Below, piece by piece: positions 8,757-17,138 of a DNA stretch of 64,000 nucleotides (within the stretch, counting starts at the first letter, position 1; each line of letters opens with the position of its first letter). Origin of the DNA: Lysinibacillus pakistanensis (GTDB lineage: Bacteria; Bacillota; Bacilli; Bacillales_A; Planococcaceae); NCBI RefSeq assembly GCF_030123245.1, contig NZ_CP126101.1:3284501-3348500 (forward strand), written 5' to 3'. The notes beneath the pieces were generated by a model that made no database searches, was not told the origin of the DNA, and was given only the letters and a program-made list of their open reading frames with translations. The position numbers and the translations under genes are program-made.

Positions 8757-9494
8757 TTAAACCTTTGAACTATTCTTATTGAATCTCATGATAAATAATA
8801 TTGATACTGTTCCACATAAAATTAAACTTATTAAACTTAGGATAATCTCTGATGAAGTTGCTTCATAATATCCTGATATATTAAACACTGCTGTAATTGG
8901 ATAGATAGCACGTAATGTACTTTGCATACTAGCAAACAATCCTAAAAAGGCAAAAACTTCTGCAAAAATCAGTGCTAACCAATGGCTTCCTTTTAACTTG
9001 TACACCAGTGTTATAATTGGAGAAACTGCCAAGAAAAAACCAATTCCAGTCAAAAGATACATCTTGAAATTATTCAATATTGTGTTGAGGTTCAGTAGAG
9101 AAAAATGGAGAGATAACTCAACAGTTAATGCAATCAGGAAAACAAAACCATATAGGAGCAATGAGTAGAATGCAGTCATAAGCAGTTTTGCAATAAGCAT
9201 TTTCGATATGCTCACTGGAATGAGAACAAGTGATTTCAATGTATCATCTTGAATTTCTCTACAAATGATATATGTTCCCATCAAAGCAATAATTGCAGGA
9301 AATACATAAAAACTTCCCAAAGATTGTATAGCTGTTAAATACCATTCAGGCTCATCAATGTATCTCTCACCATAATATATGAATTGTCCTTGCATAAATA
9401 CAATCACAGCTACGATTATTGTTGAAAATATAGCAATCTTAAAGATATTAGACCTCTTTAATTTTAACCTTTCAGCCCATAAATATAGTGTCAT
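8757..9494 (-). CDS. ABC-2 permease, lantibiotic-immunity type (third permease)
   Basis: 245-residue membrane protein with six hydrophobic helices. It begins MTLYLWAERLKLKRS, the short basic lead-in typical of MutE/EpiE/BcrB-like immunity permeases. The ATG at 9494 has AAAGGTGCTG upstream; the frame extends further 5' only by running through the preceding gene. It lies 2 nt after the upstream permease gene. Together with its two relatives and the single ATPase it should form a membrane complex that removes a peptide antibiotic. The substrate is inferred from family resemblance only. Confidence 0.82.
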   Translation of the reverse strand: MTLYLWAERLKLKRSNIFKIAIFSTIIVAVIVFMQGQFIYYGERYIDEPEWYLTAIQSLGSFYVFPAIIALMGTYIICREIQDDTLKSLVLIPVSISKMLIAKLLMTAFYSLLLYGFVFLIALTVELSLHFSLLNLNTILNNFKMYLLTGIGFFLAVSPIITLVYKLKGSHWLALIFAEVFAFLGLFASMQSTLRAIYPITAVFNISGYYEATSSEIILSLISLILCGTVSILFIMRFNKNSSKV

Positions 9495-9496
9495 TT

Positions 9497-10234
9497 CTAC
9501 AGCACCTTTCCTTTTCTTAAAACATTTATTGCCAATGCGATTGAGGTGCCAGACCAAAGAGCAATAGACAATAGTGCTTTCCAAATCTGTACGGGGTCTT
9601 TCATAACAACGCCTTCAATATTTCTCATAAGAATACCAATAACACTTGATAATGGGTGGAGGTACATGTTTCCCATAAGTAAAATAAATCCAAAAAAGAC
9701 ATAAACTATTGTGGTAGACACAGGAAGAATGTATCCTTTTTGTGTTGTTGCTAGAGCAAGAATAGGAATCATCCCAAAGGGAAGTAAAGCTCCTATTTCT
9801 AAGCATTTCAGTATAAGATTAAGAACACTAGTGTTTGTAATTTCTATTAACCCCGAAACACTTCCTATGACTATAGAGCCACTGGCACATATCAGCATGA
9901 AACAAATGGAGTAAAGCCACATAACACAAAATTTGCTAATAATAAATCTAAGTTTTCCAACTGGAACAATCCACAGTTGTGTTAATAAATTGTTTTCTAC
10001 TTCTTGATAAACTAACATTGTAATCAACATTCCCAATACAAACGGAAGAATAAGCCAAGTTGTATATGAAAATGCCGTCCATCTATAAAACTTAATAGGT
10101 GTCAGATCCACTTGACTGCCTGCCTTAAAATAAAGGACAGCAACGAGTGGCATGAGCAAAGCAGGGATAAACATAAACCAAATAAACTTTTTTCGTTTCA
10201 ATTTTAGAAATTCAGTTTGAATTAAACTAAGCAA
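9497..10234 (-). CDS. ABC-2 permease, lantibiotic-immunity type (second permease)
   Basis: 245-residue permease starting MLSLIQTEFLKLKRKKFIWF, with six membrane helices. The start is a TTG inside the end of the ATPase gene, preceded by AGGAGGAGAGG, so translation is coupled and an equimolar complex is likely. It resembles the second membrane subunit of lantibiotic self-protection transporters. No substrate evidence is visible in the sequence itself. Confidence 0.84.
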   Translation of the reverse strand: MLSLIQTEFLKLKRKKFIWFMFIPALLMPLVAVLYFKAGSQVDLTPIKFYRWTAFSYTTWLILPFVLGMLITMLVYQEVENNLLTQLWIVPVGKLRFIISKFCVMWLYSICFMLICASGSIVIGSVSGLIEITNTSVLNLILKCLEIGALLPFGMIPILALATTQKGYILPVSTTIVYVFFGFILLMGNMYLHPLSSVIGILMRNIEGVVMKDPVQIWKALLSIALWSGTSIALAINVLRKGKVL

Positions 10235-11150
10235 TTCCCTCTCCTCCTGTTATTTTCTTAAAATAATCTTCAAGAGTGTCATTGCATAGTTGCGAACTAA
10301 TAACGGATATATTCTCAAGCATTAAAGTCTTATTTACTAAAGCCATATCAATATGAGCTTTATAGATACGTAATATGTTATCTGCTTGAACAGAGTATTC
10401 TGATATGCCAAGTTTTTGTTCTAAAATAACCGCTGCTCTTGCAGTATCAGATACTTCTAATTGAACATATTTATCATTCATTTTTTGTAGATGAACTAAA
10501 CTATTTTCTTCAAGTAAAACACCATTATGAATAATACCAATGTCATCTGCCAAAAGTGCAATTTCAGATAAGATATGGCTAGAAATAAGAATAGTAATTC
10601 CACGTTCATTACATAGATTACGAATGAACTTTCGAACTTCTGCAATCCCAATAGGATCAAGCCCGTTTGTTGGTTCATCAAGTATCAGTAACTCGGGCTC
10701 ATGAAGTATCGCATTAGCAATACCTAAACGTTGCTTCATACCCAAGGAATACTTACTGAATACTTTTTTATCTTTGTAAGGTAAACCAACAATTTCTAAT
10801 GCGTGCTTGACTGCATCTGGTTTTGCAGTCCCACGAAGCTTAGCAAATATTTCAAGATTTTCAGTCCCTGTTAAGTTTGGATAGAATCCAGGAGTTTCAA
10901 TAATCGCTCCAATGCGTGGATAGATTAGTTTTTCATTTCCTGTAATTGATTTGCCGAAAACTGTAATTTTACCTGAATTGGTTGTCGTAAGACCTAAAAT
11001 CATTTTCATAATTGTGGTTTTTCCTGCACCATTACGTCCAAGCAATCCATAAATACGTCCTTTTTGAACATGGAGATTGACATTATCAACCACTTTTTGC
11101 TCTCCGTATATCTTAGTAAGATTTTTTGTTTCAATAAGATTTTTCGTCAT
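10227..11150 (-). CDS. ABC transporter ATPase, BcrA/lantibiotic-immunity type
   Basis: 307-residue ATPase. Walker A is GRNGAGKTT, the signature is YSLGMKQRLG, Walker B is LLILDEPTNGLD and the switch is in ISSHILSEI. The signature form and the long C-terminal extension (about residues 215-307) are typical of BcrA-like self-protection ATPases. It is the only ATPase in an operon with three permease genes. A two-component pair lies just upstream in the same direction and probably controls expression in response to the peptide. Substrate unproven. Confidence 0.9.
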   Translation of the reverse strand: MTKNLIETKNLTKIYGEQKVVDNVNLHVQKGRIYGLLGRNGAGKTTIMKMILGLTTTNSGKITVFGKSITGNEKLIYPRIGAIIETPGFYPNLTGTENLEIFAKLRGTAKPDAVKHALEIVGLPYKDKKVFSKYSLGMKQRLGIANAILHEPELLILDEPTNGLDPIGIAEVRKFIRNLCNERGITILISSHILSEIALLADDIGIIHNGVLLEENSLVHLQKMNDKYVQLEVSDTARAAVILEQKLGISEYSVQADNILRIYKAHIDMALVNKTLMLENISVISSQLCNDTLEDYFKKITGGEGIA

Positions 11151-11165
11151 AATTAAATCCTTTCA

Positions 11166-11945
11166 TTAAAGAGTTTGTTTTTTCAAGAGATAAAGAGAAA
11201 GTACTATAGACAAACCTGTAATTGCCAAAATACTTATAATGCTTACTGTATAACTTGGTATTGTAATCATTGTTTTACTTATTTGTGTCATTCTAACAAC
11301 CATATCATTTGCTACAGACGAGGAGTAACTATAGATGGATAGTGAACTTGCTAACGGGTGCAATCCCATCAATGGTGCGGGTACAACAATCACAGGTAGG
11401 ATATACATAAGTGTAATTCCTATTGGTAGCAAATAACTTTTCCCTGCTACTGCGAAAACAATAATTGGCAGCATTGATAAAGGAATTAAGATACTACCCT
11501 CTAAAAACAAAATGAACGCTTCTAGTATTGTCTGTGTATTAAAATCTGGAAAACCACCAGCAATATTTGCACCTACTATCGTTATAATGAAGGTATACAT
11601 ACAGATTAGAAATGATAACCCAAATACCAAAGTAATCTTTGAAAAATAAATCTGTGTCTTAGTAATTGGAATAATTAACAATTCTTTAAGTGTGTTACCT
11701 GAATATTCGTCAAAGAATAGCGAAGTACCGAACATTCCAAGAACAACAGGTAGAAATAGAACGCTCATATTCTTAAAAGCTAAAGTATATAGATCTCCAA
11801 AGCTATCCATAATCTCACTAGTTCTAGGTATATGAATAGCCCGCTCTACTACAAAGACAGCAAGTAAAGTCGTAAAAACAAAGATTCCAATTTTTATCTT
11901 TTTTCGCTTTAATTTAGAAATCTCTGCTTGAATGATAGTAAACAT
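11166..11945 (-). CDS. ABC-2 permease, lantibiotic-immunity type (first permease)
   Basis: 259-residue membrane protein beginning MFTIIQAEISKLKRKK and containing six hydrophobic helices. It shares the N-terminal ExxKLKRK lead-in with the two permeases encoded downstream. A strong AGGAGG-type site (GAAAGGAGGAACAAC) precedes the ATG. It lies 15 nt before the ATPase gene and 97 nt after the histidine kinase gene, so transcription may read through or start anew there. Confidence 0.85.
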   Translation of the reverse strand: MFTIIQAEISKLKRKKIKIGIFVFTTLLAVFVVERAIHIPRTSEIMDSFGDLYTLAFKNMSVLFLPVVLGMFGTSLFFDEYSGNTLKELLIIPITKTQIYFSKITLVFGLSFLICMYTFIITIVGANIAGGFPDFNTQTILEAFILFLEGSILIPLSMLPIIVFAVAGKSYLLPIGITLMYILPVIVVPAPLMGLHPLASSLSIYSYSSSVANDMVVRMTQISKTMITIPSYTVSIISILAITGLSIVLSLYLLKKQTL

Positions 11946-12042
11946 GTTGTTCCTCCTTTCAAATCCAGTTTATCAAAGAAATCTTGCCATAACCTTGCAG
12001 AAATCTTGTTTGTTTCTTGCAAATAAAAAAAGCTCTCAAAAA

Positions 12043-12966
12043 TCAAAGAGCTTTTGGGAATATTATGGTAAATGTCATTCCGCCATTTAATGAATTATCA
12101 GCACTGATTGACCCATTATGTAGATGAACAAGTTCTTTAGCAATAGCAAGTCCTAAACCATTTCCGTTTACCGAACGTGATTCATCACTTTGATACAATC
12201 TATCGAAAATATGTGGTAAGTCCTTTGTTGGAATGCCTTTCCCATTATCACTTATTTGAACAATAACATCATGGTCTTTATCACCAATTTGCAGATCAAT
12301 CTGTGTTCCCTCACTATGAATGAGAACATTTTGAAGCAAATTATTGATAATTCTTATAAATGCGTTAGGGTCTAACTGAATAAAACACTCTGTATCAGAA
12401 ATATCAATGTTGTACTCAAAATTGTTCTCTTCAAAGGTTGGTATCCAATCTGTTAATATGTCACGAGTTAATTCGTTTATATCTTGTCGTTCAAGTTGGA
12501 AGCCCTGTTCTTTTGCGTCAAGTTTTACCCAGTCAAACAGAGATTCTACAAATCCTTTAAGATGGTGGGCTTTAGTCAAAGCCACCTCTAAATATTCTTC
12601 TTTTTCTTCTCCTGTTACAATACGCTCTTGAACTGCTTCTAAATATCCAACTAATGAAGTTAAAGGAGTTTTTACATCATGGGAAAGACTGGTCATAAGT
12701 CGTTTATAGGCTTGTTCAGATTGCTTTAACTTAATGAGCTGAACTTGATTATTAGTAACCATATCATTGATGGAATAACAAATTGTTTTCGTCATATCAT
12801 TTTCTCTAACAAGAATACGACGATTTAAGTTTCCTTGCTTAATATCATCTAAAGAATCTTCAATAATAGAAAGCTTTTCAGAAACCTTATAGAGTTTTAA
12901 AATCAAGTAAACAATAACTACAAAGCAAAGAATTAAAATAATAAGTAGAATGTGAATCCAGTTCAT
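12043..12966 (-). CDS. sensor histidine kinase without an extracellular domain
   Basis: 307-residue membrane kinase. A single N-terminal helix (residues 4-24) leads directly into a HAMP-like linker, then the phosphoacceptor SLSHDVKTPLTSL and an ATPase domain (N-box NNLLQNVLIHS, G1 DNGKGI, G2 NGLGLAIAKEL). The near absence of an outside sensor resembles intramembrane-sensing kinases that act with bacitracin or lantibiotic transporters. The gene begins 2 nt after the response regulator stop. It probably senses through the neighbouring ABC transporter; this is an inference. Confidence 0.9.
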   Translation of the reverse strand: MNWIHILLIILILCFVVIVYLILKLYKVSEKLSIIEDSLDDIKQGNLNRRILVRENDMTKTICYSINDMVTNNQVQLIKLKQSEQAYKRLMTSLSHDVKTPLTSLVGYLEAVQERIVTGEEKEEYLEVALTKAHHLKGFVESLFDWVKLDAKEQGFQLERQDINELTRDILTDWIPTFEENNFEYNIDISDTECFIQLDPNAFIRIINNLLQNVLIHSEGTQIDLQIGDKDHDVIVQISDNGKGIPTKDLPHIFDRLYQSDESRSVNGNGLGLAIAKELVHLHNGSISADNSLNGGMTFTIIFPKAL

Positions 12967-12968
12967 GA

Positions 12969-13667
12969 TTATGCCTCCTTATTGAAACGATAACCTACAC
13001 CATGTACCGTCAAAATATAAAATGGCTGGTCTGAATTAGGTTCTATTTTCTTTCTTAGTTTACTTACAAAGGACATAATATTACTGTCATCAAAAGCATA
13101 GTCATCTTCCCAAACTTGTGTGTATATTTGTTTCTTTGTAAAGACACGACCTTTGTTTGTTGCTAAAAACACCAACAAATCAAACTCTTTTCCAGTTAAA
13201 TCAATTGGTTTTTCTTGAACATGAACAGTCCTTGTTTCTTTGTCAATAACCATACCTTTAAAGGTAAGAATACTGACTGAATCTCCATAATTAAAAGTAG
13301 TATATCTTCTAATGAGAGATTGTACCCTAGCGATAAGTTCGTTAATGCTAAATGGCTTTGTCAAGTAATCATCTGCTCCAAGACTAAGACCTGTTACTTT
13401 ATCTGGCTCACTTCCTTTAGCAGTTAGCATAAGGACAGGAACGTTACTATATTTTCGTATTTCAGATAAAACTTGAAATCCATCTTTATTTGGTAACATA
13501 ACATCTAAAATGATAAGTAAGTATGTGTCCTTTTCATTCATCAATTGCAGTAACCCTGTTTGCCCGTTATAAGCAACATCTGCTTCTAGGTTAACCTGTG
13601 ATACACATTTTTTAACTAGAGAGCATAATTCTATATCGTCATCTATTATGAGTATCTTATTTGTCAT
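12969..13667 (-). CDS. OmpR-family response regulator
   Basis: 232 residues: receiver domain (IDDD, phosphoacceptor in IILDVMLP, conserved MLTAKG and YLTKPF) followed by a winged-helix DNA-binding domain (LTGKEFDLLVFLATNKGRVFT through YILTVHGVGYRF). Its ribosome site AGGAGG lies inside the end of the small upstream HTH gene, with which it overlaps, so both are translated from one message. Cognate kinase is the next gene. Likely activates the downstream ABC genes. Confidence 0.93.
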   Translation of the reverse strand: MTNKILIIDDDIELCSLVKKCVSQVNLEADVAYNGQTGLLQLMNEKDTYLLIILDVMLPNKDGFQVLSEIRKYSNVPVLMLTAKGSEPDKVTGLSLGADDYLTKPFSINELIARVQSLIRRYTTFNYGDSVSILTFKGMVIDKETRTVHVQEKPIDLTGKEFDLLVFLATNKGRVFTKKQIYTQVWEDDYAFDDSNIMSFVSKLRKKIEPNSDQPFYILTVHGVGYRFNKEA

Positions 13668-13839
13668 GATTTTTCCTCCTAAATCTTTTATCTTGAGGTT
13701 TTGTTGCTGTCTTTGGTATCAACCACGTATTTCCAATCTTTATCGCACCATCAATGCGTCCAGAATTGCAATGATAAAGAACCATTCTGTCAGAAATACC
13801 CCATATACTCGCTGCTTCTTTCGTTGTTATGTAGTCCAT
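13657..13839 (-). CDS. small HTH protein (excisionase-like)
   Basis: 60-residue DNA-binding protein with a MerR/excisionase-type helix-turn-helix: DYITTKEAASIWGISDRMV followed by GRIDGAIKIGNTWLIP. GGAGGG lies well placed before the ATG at 13839. The gene overlaps the response regulator start, so it is the first gene of the immunity-type operon. Proteins like this often occur in integrative elements, but no integrase is nearby. It may act as a local repressor at the palindrome 24 bp upstream. Confidence 0.8.
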   Translation of the reverse strand: MDYITTKEAASIWGISDRMVLYHCNSGRIDGAIKIGNTWLIPKTATKPQDKRFRRKNHDK

Positions 13840-13862
13840 TGTAATCCCTCCGATAATATACA

Positions 13863-13888
13863 GTATATTTCGTTTATCCGAAATATAC
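13863..13888. promoter_or_regulatory. perfect 10-bp palindrome, probable operator
   Basis: GTATATTTCG and CGAAATATAC flank a six-base spacer without a mismatch. The site lies 24 bp upstream of the HTH gene start, where a repressor would block the operon promoter. A candidate binder is the HTH protein itself or the response regulator. Confidence 0.65.
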
Positions 13889-14065
13889 AAAAAAATCATA
13901 ATAAAACTATTGAGCCCGCATTTTATATCAATGAAGGCTATTTTGTAGGCAGAAAAGTGTTTTAGTTTTATAGTGTAATTCCATGCACTTTTTTACAGTT
14001 AGTTTGACTAATAAAAAAAGATGTATAATGATAATAAAGTTATTGAATATTGATTAATAAAAGCT

Positions 14066-14100
14066 AAGAGCCTTACTACATTCTACGTAGCAAGGCTCTT
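14066..14100. terminator. hairpin terminator
   Basis: AAGAGCCTT and AAGGCTCTT form the outer stem with CTAC/GTAG inside. It lies downstream, on the minus strand, of the FtsX fragment. Confidence 0.6.
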
Positions 14101-14103
14101 TAA

Positions 14104-14306
14104 AATTTGTTTCAAATTACATCCATCTGTTCCTCCTTTTTCAATAGAGAATGAGAATTTCCGTGTCTTTTTAGGTAATCGACCAGAAGTGAGTGTAATT
14201 GGTAAATGGTCATAGGTGTTTTGATTGAAGCCAGCAATAAATAGATACGGCTTGTTGTCGTTTTTACCACCATCAAGTTTAGCATAACCAAATGTTTCAA
14301 AAAAAG
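14104..14306 (-). pseudogene. fragment of an FtsX/MacB-type ABC permease, frameshifted
   Basis: Minus-strand translation gives FFETFGYAKLDGG, then NKPYLFIAGFNQNTYDHLP and ITLTSGRLP. This is the extracellular-domain sequence of peptide-antibiotic ABC permeases with an FtsX-like fold. Right after SGRLP the frame is lost; shifting one base within a run of five A restores DTEILI, as expected in the family, and a stop follows. No start, no membrane helices and no ATPase remain. The upstream edge coincides with the terminator of the anti-sigma gene. It is a decayed remnant. Confidence 0.65.
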
Positions 14307-14330
14307 CGTTAATCTACATTTCATTAACGC
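14299..14330 (-). terminator. terminator of the ECF sigma/anti-sigma operon
   Basis: On the minus strand GCGTTAAT and ATTAACGC form a perfect 8-bp stem around a 9-base loop, followed by CTTTTTTT read from the same strand. Twenty-three bases are repeated exactly at 8430-8452. Confidence 0.85.
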
Positions 14331-14360
14331 ACCATAAGTATTACAAAAAAAATTTCCTAT

Positions 14361-15371
14361 TTAGTTAAATGTGGTTAGTTCTTCTGAAATTGAATTTAAA
14401 AAATCTTTGTCAAACACCATGTAGTATTTACCATCTATCATATCATCTCTAATTCCATCAATTAAAGATAACGGTTTTATAGAATTTATTTCTATTTGAT
14501 TCTCTAACCAATAATCCAGTGATGCATTAGCTTCTATTTGAGTAAGCAGTTCTTTTAATAGTGTTGGTGGAATTTCGTTTTCTGTTTTATTCATAACAGC
14601 ATTCAGTATATTTAATAGGTTTTCTTCATCTAAGCCGCTTCCCTCTCCCACTGTAGCAGCCATCATTAATGCCACAATTTCTTCTCCATTCAAACGATGT
14701 AATCCTTTTTCAAAATCAAATGCTACTCTAGTTATCGCTCTTACTCGAATATCTTCTGGCAAATCGTAATCGATACCATTCACGGAATCAATTACCTTTG
14801 AAATGGTTTCTAAATCAATCACTGCATAATAATCAATTGGTAAATCTAATAGCTTTGAAACGGTTGTTCTTACATTTTCAGCACCTCCAAAACTATAGGC
14901 AAATAACAATTTATCGTATAAAGTAGTACCATCATTGTTATCTGCTAACGGTGCATACGTAGTTTGAGGGATTGATAAAAATTTCATCTTCTTTTTATCT
15001 TTACTATAAGTAAGTAAAAGGTTAAGATATATCCGATTATCCATTTCTTTTGACTTTACCGTAATTAAAGTGGTTATAAAACCTCCTTCCTCAACTACTG
15101 GCTTACTTGGAACACTTGTGTTAGATTTTTCATTAAAGCTTCCAGAAAGAATCGATGGCATAAACAAAAATATACACAAGCCAACCACTAATAAAGAAAC
15201 TGTCAATGGCGCGAATTTTTTTGAAGAAGAAACAAGAGATTTTTTTTGCGTTTTATTTTTCATCTCCAGTTTATGAATTTGTTCAAATACTCCATTACGG
15301 TCTTCTTTCGTAAAATTTAGTTCTTGATCAGCCGTGTTATTAAATTTATCTCTTAATCTTTTATCATCCAT
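14361..15371 (-). CDS. anti-sigma-like membrane protein with degenerate LCP domain
   Basis: 336 residues. The N-terminal 45 residues are a cytosolic anti-sigma-like segment, a membrane helix follows (near 53-72), and an outside domain resembles LytR-CpsA-Psr (LCP) proteins: SIPQTTYAPL, FAYSFGGAENVRTTVSKLL, PIDYYAVIDLETISKVID, GIDYDLP and LNGEEIVALM. The usual catalytic arginine/aspartate of SIPRD is changed to QT. The YVRxR...RQQ stretch has no counterpart (ATVGEGSGLDEENLL stands there). It is therefore probably not an active ligase but a sensor. It overlaps the sigma gene by 8 nt. Confidence 0.8.
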   Translation of the reverse strand: MDDKRLRDKFNNTADQELNFTKEDRNGVFEQIHKLEMKNKTQKKSLVSSSKKFAPLTVSLLVVGLCIFLFMPSILSGSFNEKSNTSVPSKPVVEEGGFITTLITVKSKEMDNRIYLNLLLTYSKDKKKMKFLSIPQTTYAPLADNNDGTTLYDKLLFAYSFGGAENVRTTVSKLLDLPIDYYAVIDLETISKVIDSVNGIDYDLPEDIRVRAITRVAFDFEKGLHRLNGEEIVALMMAATVGEGSGLDEENLLNILNAVMNKTENEIPPTLLKELLTQIEANASLDYWLENQIEINSIKPLSLIDGIRDDMIDGKYYMVFDKDFLNSISEELTTFN

Positions 15372-15888
15372 TAAATTCTTCCTCCTTTATCATCGGCTCT
15401 AATCTTTGCTTTGCCCTTCTTAATCTAGTTTTCACTGTATTAACTGGAATATCCAAAACTATGGCAATTTCCTCTGTATTTAATGAGTCATAGTAATATA
15501 GATAAACTACTTCCCGATACACTTTTGGGAGAGAATAGATAGTATCTTTTATTCTTTCATTATTGTATTTATCGATAACTGTTTTTTCTGTTGATGGTAA
15601 TATTGACTTTGCTGTTTCATTAATAAAACTTTTTACCTGTACCATTTTGTAATTCCAACTTTTTAAATAATCTTTACATTCGTTGATTGTTATACGATAG
15701 AGCCATGTTTTTATTTGTGCATCAAATCGAAACGAATCGAGGTTTTTGTAGCATTTGATAAACGTATTTTGAACCATATCCTTAGCAATCTCTGTATCTT
15801 TTACATAAGAAAATGCCAATCGCACCAACTCATTACCATATTCAATCATTATTTTTTCTAATATATAATCTTTTTCTTCTCTGTCCAA
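15364..15888 (-). CDS. ECF RNA polymerase sigma factor
   Basis: 174-residue extracytoplasmic-function sigma factor. Region 2 is recognisable as LVRLAFSYVKDTEIAKDMVQ and FIKCYKNLDSFRFDAQIKTWLYRI; region 4 as LPKVYREVVYLYYYDSLNTEEIA and NTVKTRLRRAKQRL. The stop overlaps the downstream membrane anti-sigma gene. A good ECF-type promoter sits about 40 bp upstream of the ATG, so it is likely autoregulated. The regulon is probably cell-envelope stress, judged from the LCP-like partner. Confidence 0.92.
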   Translation of the reverse strand: MDREEKDYILEKIMIEYGNELVRLAFSYVKDTEIAKDMVQNTFIKCYKNLDSFRFDAQIKTWLYRITINECKDYLKSWNYKMVQVKSFINETAKSILPSTEKTVIDKYNNERIKDTIYSLPKVYREVVYLYYYDSLNTEEIAIVLDIPVNTVKTRLRRAKQRLEPMIKEEEFNG

Positions 15889-15928
15889 TCCACTACCCTC
15901 CCCTTCAACCTACTTTAAATTCTGCTAT

Positions 15929-15957
15929 TAGACGATTACCAAATCATAATAGGTTCA
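15929..15957 (-). promoter_or_regulatory. ECF-type autoregulatory promoter
   Basis: On the minus strand TGAACC, a 17-base spacer and CGTCTA match the Bacillus ECF pattern (TGAAAC, 16-17, CGTCTA). It lies directly upstream of the sigma gene. Confidence 0.65.
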
Positions 15958-15959
15958 AT

Positions 15960-16410
15960 TTTAAAAAAGTATTTATTTTTACCAAAGTTAGATTATTAAG
16001 TATTCAGCTACAGACTTATTATTTATAAAATTATTCCTAATTCTACCAAACTGCAAAAAGAGCTGTCTAAGCAGCCCAATGAACTTTAAGTAAGCATCAA
16101 ATCCCTATACTTAATATAGGAAAATCGTATTAAATGTAATAATTACCTTAAATACTGATTATAAATAGATGATCTTTATATCTCAAAAAGGAAAAGAGAA
16201 TGGTAACAATCGATTAAAGGGTGAATAAACAAACAATGGTAAATGAGAATGCTTTAAAGGGTGAAATTTTACCTCTCTCCTTGTTGTTATTTGGACAGTC
16301 TTCTCAGATTAATCAAATGGCCAGATTGTTGAACACAAGTTAACACTCTCCAACTATCCTACTCCATTCGTTTAAGATAGATGATGTTAACTTAAATATC
16401 CAACAAAAAA
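15960..16410. other. intergenic stretch without a recognised gene
   Basis: About 450 bp of AT-rich sequence upstream of the ECF operon. I see no gene. It contains CCAGATTGTTGAA (16321-16333), a piece of the hairpin repeat family also seen at 25666-25716. Confidence 0.4.
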
Positions 16411-16412
16411 AT

Positions 16413-16447
16413 CAATTCACCTCTAAAAAATCCATAGAGGTGAATTG
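16413..16447 (-). terminator. terminator of the CPBP protease gene
   Basis: CAATTCACCTCTA pairs perfectly with TAGAGGTGAATTG around a nine-base A-rich loop, just past the stop of the CPBP gene. Confidence 0.8.
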
Positions 16448-16478
16448 AATAATTCCTCTTTATAATAAATCCTTTTGA

Positions 16479-17138
16479 TTAAATGATGCTAAGAACATAA
16501 TTATGAAATCCATGTAGTAAGATAACAGTCCATAATGAACCCGTCTTTTTAAAAACAAATCCAAATAGTAAGCCAATAAGAAAAACGTAAATATGAGAAC
16601 CAAATTGAAAAATGATATCATTGTATATCCAAATTGGATAATGTATGACTAAAAATAATAAAGCCGTCATTATATTTGCTTTCCAAAAAGCTAATTTTTT
16701 ATTGAACTCTTGTAAAATTAATCCTCTAAATACAATCTCTTCGGCAAGCCCCGCCATTAGAACAGTATTCAGATAGTCATCAAAAGATAATGAAAAATGA
16801 AAAGAAACACCATTAAAGATGAATGCTTCTAAAATTAAACCGGCTCCTAACAGTAGCGAAAGAAGAATTCCCCAAAACACACCTTCCTTCACATTAACAT
16901 TCATTTTAAGATAGCTGAGTGGATCTGAATGTAAATGGATTTTTATATAAATCGACACTGGAACAATCCAAATGAGACTCTTAACCAATGCCTCTACTAG
17001 AGGGGATATTATTTCACCGAATGAATATATGTATTCCAATAACCATAATTCTTTAATGGTCCAAGCTAAATAAAAAAAGACTAGAAAGCCTATAATTATA
17101 TTGATATCATTATTTTTTTCTTTGAATGCGGCACTCAA
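16479..17138 (-). CDS. CPBP family intramembrane glutamic protease
   Basis: 219-residue membrane protein with about seven helices and the CPBP/Abi motifs: AGLAEEIVFRG (motif 1, catalytic Glu pair), FLVIHYPIW (motif 2 His) and LLHGFHNYVL (HxxxN). Related proteins process prenylated or peptide substrates, and several sit beside bacteriocin loci as self-immunity factors. The start is TTG behind AGAGGTGGG. It is monocistronic. A link to the adjacent ABC exporter genes is only positional. Confidence 0.88.
   Translation of the reverse strand: MSAAFKEKNNDINIIIGFLVFFYLAWTIKELWLLEYIYSFGEIISPLVEALVKSLIWIVPVSIYIKIHLHSDPLSYLKMNVNVKEGVFWGILLSLLLGAGLILEAFIFNGVSFHFSLSFDDYLNTVLMAGLAEEIVFRGLILQEFNKKLAFWKANIMTALLFLVIHYPIWIYNDIIFQFGSHIYVFLIGLLFGFVFKKTGSLWTVILLHGFHNYVLSII

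Noticed and set aside
14008..14100. small RNA driven by a plus-strand TTGACT...TATAAT promoter and ending at the 14.1-kb hairpin
   Set aside because: The spacer is only 14 bases and the T run after the hairpin is weak; the hairpin is better explained as the minus-strand terminator of the FtsX relic.
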